64,000 nt of DNA, taken from Anaerolineales bacterium (lineage in GTDB: Bacteria > Chloroflexota > Anaerolineae > Aggregatilineales > J027). Position numbers and translations under genes: made by a program. The notes below the pieces were generated by a model that was given only the letters and a program-made list of their open reading frames with translations, made no database searches and was not told where the DNA came from. The stretch covers positions 806,001-870,000 of the forward strand of contig JACKCI010000002.1 in the NCBI GenBank assembly GCA_020634155.1. The letters run 5' to 3'. Below are positions 61,757-64,000 of the stretch, piece by piece. Numbering within the stretch: position 1 is the first letter of the stretch; every line of letters begins with the position of its first letter.

Positions 61757-62062
61757 ATGGAAGTTGCTACCGAACTCTATGTTCTGCTCAGTGCGATTTT
61801 ATTCGTACTTGGGGCGATGGGCGTCTTGTTGCGCCGTAACGCCATCTTGATTTTTATGTCGGTCGAATTGATGCTCAATGCGGGGAATCTCGCATTGGCG
61901 GCCTTTGCGCGGCAATGGAACAACATGGAAGGCCACACGATGGTCTTCTTTGTCATGACCGTTGCAGCCGCTGAGGTCGCGGTGGGGTTGGCGCTGATTG
62001 TGGCGATCTACCGCACCAAACACAGCATTGATGTAGACGATTTGCACACTTTACAAGGCTAG
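61757..62062 (+). CDS. nuoK: NADH-quinone oxidoreductase subunit K
   Basis: 101 residues with three helices, homologous to MrpC antiporter subunits. The conserved Glu residues in the membrane are seen in SVELMLNAGNLALAAFAR and in AAAEVAVGLALIVAIYR. Part of the proton-pumping arm. 3 bases after nuoJ. Confidence 0.97.
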   Translation: MEVATELYVLLSAILFVLGAMGVLLRRNAILIFMSVELMLNAGNLALAAFARQWNNMEGHTMVFFVMTVAAAEVAVGLALIVAIYRTKHSIDVDDLHTLQG

Positions 62063-62080
62063 TGCAGGGGCGATTACTCT

Positions 62081-64000
62081 ATGGAGGGTTTTTATAGTTT
62101 TGTTTCGCTTGCGGTCTTCATCCCCTTAATCGGGATGTTGATTAATCTTTTTGCGGGCAAGCGGATGGGTGAACGTGGTGTGGCCTTTATCGCTGTTGGG
62201 GCTAGTTCGCTGGCCTTTGGGGTAGCCCTCATTATGTGGGCAGCCCTAATCGATACAGGTTTTGAAGCCGCGATTGTCAATGCACCCCTCATCCCCGATT
62301 GGATTTATATCCCCTCAGCCGCAGTGGATATTCCTTGGCAATTCCGCGTCGATACCCTCAGCGTCACCATGATGCTGGTGGTCACAGGCGTCGGTACCCT
62401 GATCCACCTTTACGCTGTGGGCTATATGCACGGTGATGAGCGTTTCCCGCGCTTTTTTGTCTATTTGAATTTGTTCTTGGTCTTCATGCTCTTGTTGGTC
62501 ACAGGCAACAACTTCCTGATGATGTTTGTCGGTTGGGAAGGCGTGGGTCTGTGTTCCTTCTTGCTAATTGGCTTCTGGTTTGATAAACCCCAGAAGCACA
62601 AAGAGGGTACTCTCGGTTGGGCCAACAGCAACGCCGCCCGCAAAGCCTTTATCGCCAACCGTGTTGGTGATTTTGGGCTGTTGATGGGCGTCTTCCTCAC
62701 CTTCTGGACATTCGGCACCCTCGACTTTCACAAGCCAAACGAAGAGGTGCATGTCCATTTTGAAGAAGGGCCAGCGCCTGTCTTTGAAATCGAAGGGCTA
62801 GGCCAACATGAGACCGTTAATCTCGATGAAGTGGGCGTTTTCACCAAAGCCGAATACTGGCTACATGAAGGCAATCACCGCGTCGATATTGGGCCATTTG
62901 ACCTGAAACTTGAAACGGTCATTACCCTGATTACCCTGTTCTTCCTGCTAGGGGCAACGGGCAAAAGCGCCCAAATCCCCTTGTTTGTCTGGCTACCTGA
63001 CGCCATGGCAGGCCCAACCCCCGTTAGTGCGCTTATTCATGCCGCGACAATGGTGACGGCTGGTATTTATATGATGGTGCGTTCCAATTCGCTCTATCAT
63101 GCCAGCGAGTTCTCCTCCTTTGTCGTGACACTGGTGGGCTGCACAACGGCCTTAGCTGCGGGCTTTATGGCGCTGGGGCAATGGGACATCAAGAAGGTGC
63201 TGGCCTACAGTACCGTCAGTCAACTGGGTTTTATGGTTACAGCCGTTGGGTTAGGGGCCTATGCCGCCGCCATGTTCCATCTGGTGACCCACGCTTTCTT
63301 TAAGGCCTTGTTGTTCTTGGCCTCTGGCTCCGTCATTCATGGGGTTGAGCATGGACACCACCACGCCCACGAACATGGTGACGACCATCACGGACACGGA
63401 CACGATGACCACCCCTTCGACCCGCAGGATATGCGGAATATGGGTGGCCTTGCCAAGAAAATGCCCATCACCTACTGGACGTATCTGGTTGGCTCATTGG
63501 CACTGGCAGGCGTCATCCCCTTCGCGGGCTTCTGGTCTAAAGACGAAATCTTGGCCGATGCCTTCACCGTTGGCTTTGAAGAGGGTAAGTTGGGCGGCTA
63601 CCTTGCGCTGGCCTTCCTCTTTGTGGCGGCAGGTTTCACCGCTTTCTACATTTGGCGGCAAGTCAGCATCGTCTTCTATGGTGAAGGCCGTACCGATGCT
63701 GCCAAACACGCCAGCGAAAGCGTCATGACCATGACCTTGCCCTTGGTGATATTGGCAATTGGCAGCACCTTGATTGGCTTTATGAATGTGCCATCAGGCT
63801 TCCCGGTTCTAGGGGCGCTCTTTGGCAAACACCAATTCACCGAATGGCTGGAGCATAGTGTGATTCATGCCCATGCAGGTAGCTTTAACGCCGTCTTGGC
63901 CTTGTTTGCCACGCTCTTGGCGGTGGGTGCTATCTACTTTGCGCGTTCCATCTACAACGACAACATCCTGAAGCACATGGACAAAGACCCCTTGGAAGTC
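62081..64000 (+). CDS. nuoL: NADH-quinone oxidoreductase subunit L, 3'-truncated by window edge
   Basis: 640 codons open to the window end. Antiporter-like subunit that pumps protons, with a distal long lateral helix expected beyond the edge. Signatures: VGWEGVGLCSFLLIGFW (Glu of the ion path) and LPDAMAGPTPVSALIHAATMVTAG with Lys and His in the half-channel, split here for length. Two insertions are unusual: an acidic segment about 220-265 (NEEVHVHFEEGPAPVFEIEG), and residues 424-444 with 11 His in 21 residues (HGHHHAHEHGDDHHGHGHDD). Starts 18 bases after nuoK without a strong ribosome site. Confidence 0.97.
   Translation, partial: MEGFYSFVSLAVFIPLIGMLINLFAGKRMGERGVAFIAVGASSLAFGVALIMWAALIDTGFEAAIVNAPLIPDWIYIPSAAVDIPWQFRVDTLSVTMMLVVTGVGTLIHLYAVGYMHGDERFPRFFVYLNLFLVFMLLLVTGNNFLMMFVGWEGVGLCSFLLIGFWFDKPQKHKEGTLGWANSNAARKAFIANRVGDFGLLMGVFLTFWTFGTLDFHKPNEEVHVHFEEGPAPVFEIEGLGQHETVNLDEVGVFTKAEYWLHEGNHRVDIGPFDLKLETVITLITLFFLLGATGKSAQIPLFVWLPDAMAGPTPVSALIHAATMVTAGIYMMVRSNSLYHASEFSSFVVTLVGCTTALAAGFMALGQWDIKKVLAYSTVSQLGFMVTAVGLGAYAAAMFHLVTHAFFKALLFLASGSVIHGVEHGHHHAHEHGDDHHGHGHDDHPFDPQDMRNMGGLAKKMPITYWTYLVGSLALAGVIPFAGFWSKDEILADAFTVGFEEGKLGGYLALAFLFVAAGFTAFYIWRQVSIVFYGEGRTDAAKHASESVMTMTLPLVILAIGSTLIGFMNVPSGFPVLGALFGKHQFTEWLEHSVIHAHAGSFNAVLALFATLLAVGAIYFARSIYNDNILKHMDKDPLEV

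Overview
The window is a compact bacterial chromosome segment, cut on both sides through genes (aconitase on the left, nuoL on the right). It has almost no non-coding DNA: no gap between genes exceeds about 250 bases. I see no insertion sequence, prophage, CRISPR array or rRNA. The gene set fits a member of the Chloroflexota, probably Anaerolineae-like: a bacterial 14-subunit-type complex I, 2-oxoacid:ferredoxin oxidoreductase, CdaA/CdaR, TolB-like propeller proteins, a very long lipoprotein with Thr/Pro-rich linkers, and cyclic-nucleotide-domain/MinD-like pairs. This assignment is inference from gene style; no 16S rRNA is present.

Layout. 0-7 kb: 3' part of aconitase, then small genes (GNAT-like protein, NYN ribonuclease-like protein, 3-methyladenine DNA glycosylase, an unusual NUDIX protein) and a secreted L,D-transpeptidase. 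7-13 kb (minus strand): a methionine-synthesis operon, metH followed by a homocysteine methyltransferase/methylenetetrahydrofolate reductase fusion. It is controlled by a clear SAM-I riboswitch with its own promoter and intrinsic terminator. 13-22 kb (minus): a PDZ membrane protein and a 2634-residue lipoprotein made of 24 tandem Ig/cadherin-like repeats ending in an SGNH-like domain. 22-25.8 kb: peptide deformylase, a membrane protein, a methyltransferase with a zinc ribbon, a GNAT, a twin-HTH protein and tRNA-Arg(CCU).

25.9-30.8 kb: a same-strand cluster of six genes: MinD/ParA-like ATPase; winged-helix + cyclic-nucleotide-binding + degenerate P-loop protein; membrane GAF protein; tiny zinc-knuckle protein; second winged-helix protein; STAS-like protein. 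Two members share the same winged-helix module. This is my main candidate for an undescribed signalling or positioning system. It ends at a bidirectional terminator shared with the convergent korDABC operon (30.9-33.6 kb), a 2-oxoacid:ferredoxin oxidoreductase with its own ferredoxin.

33.7-45 kb: CtpE-like P-type ATPase and a helicase-associated-domain protein; then on the minus strand a small unknown protein, a TolB-like propeller, NUDIX, TsaD, a pseudo-PP2C/TM/propeller protein and an alpha/beta-hydrolase-like protein lacking its nucleophile. 45-50.4 kb: cyclic-di-AMP operon cdaA-cdaR with a small GlsB-like membrane protein, an M29 aminopeptidase and a PucR-type regulator.

50.4-64 kb: the complex I operon nuoABCDE-[GNAT]-[membrane protein]-nuoF-[TPR-like]-nuoGHIJKL. 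Three small non-nuo genes are embedded in it, NuoJ carries a large DUF4397-like insertion between its last two membrane helices, and NuoL has a histidine-rich loop. Aconitase, Kor and complex I would together link the TCA cycle to ferredoxin and quinone reduction.
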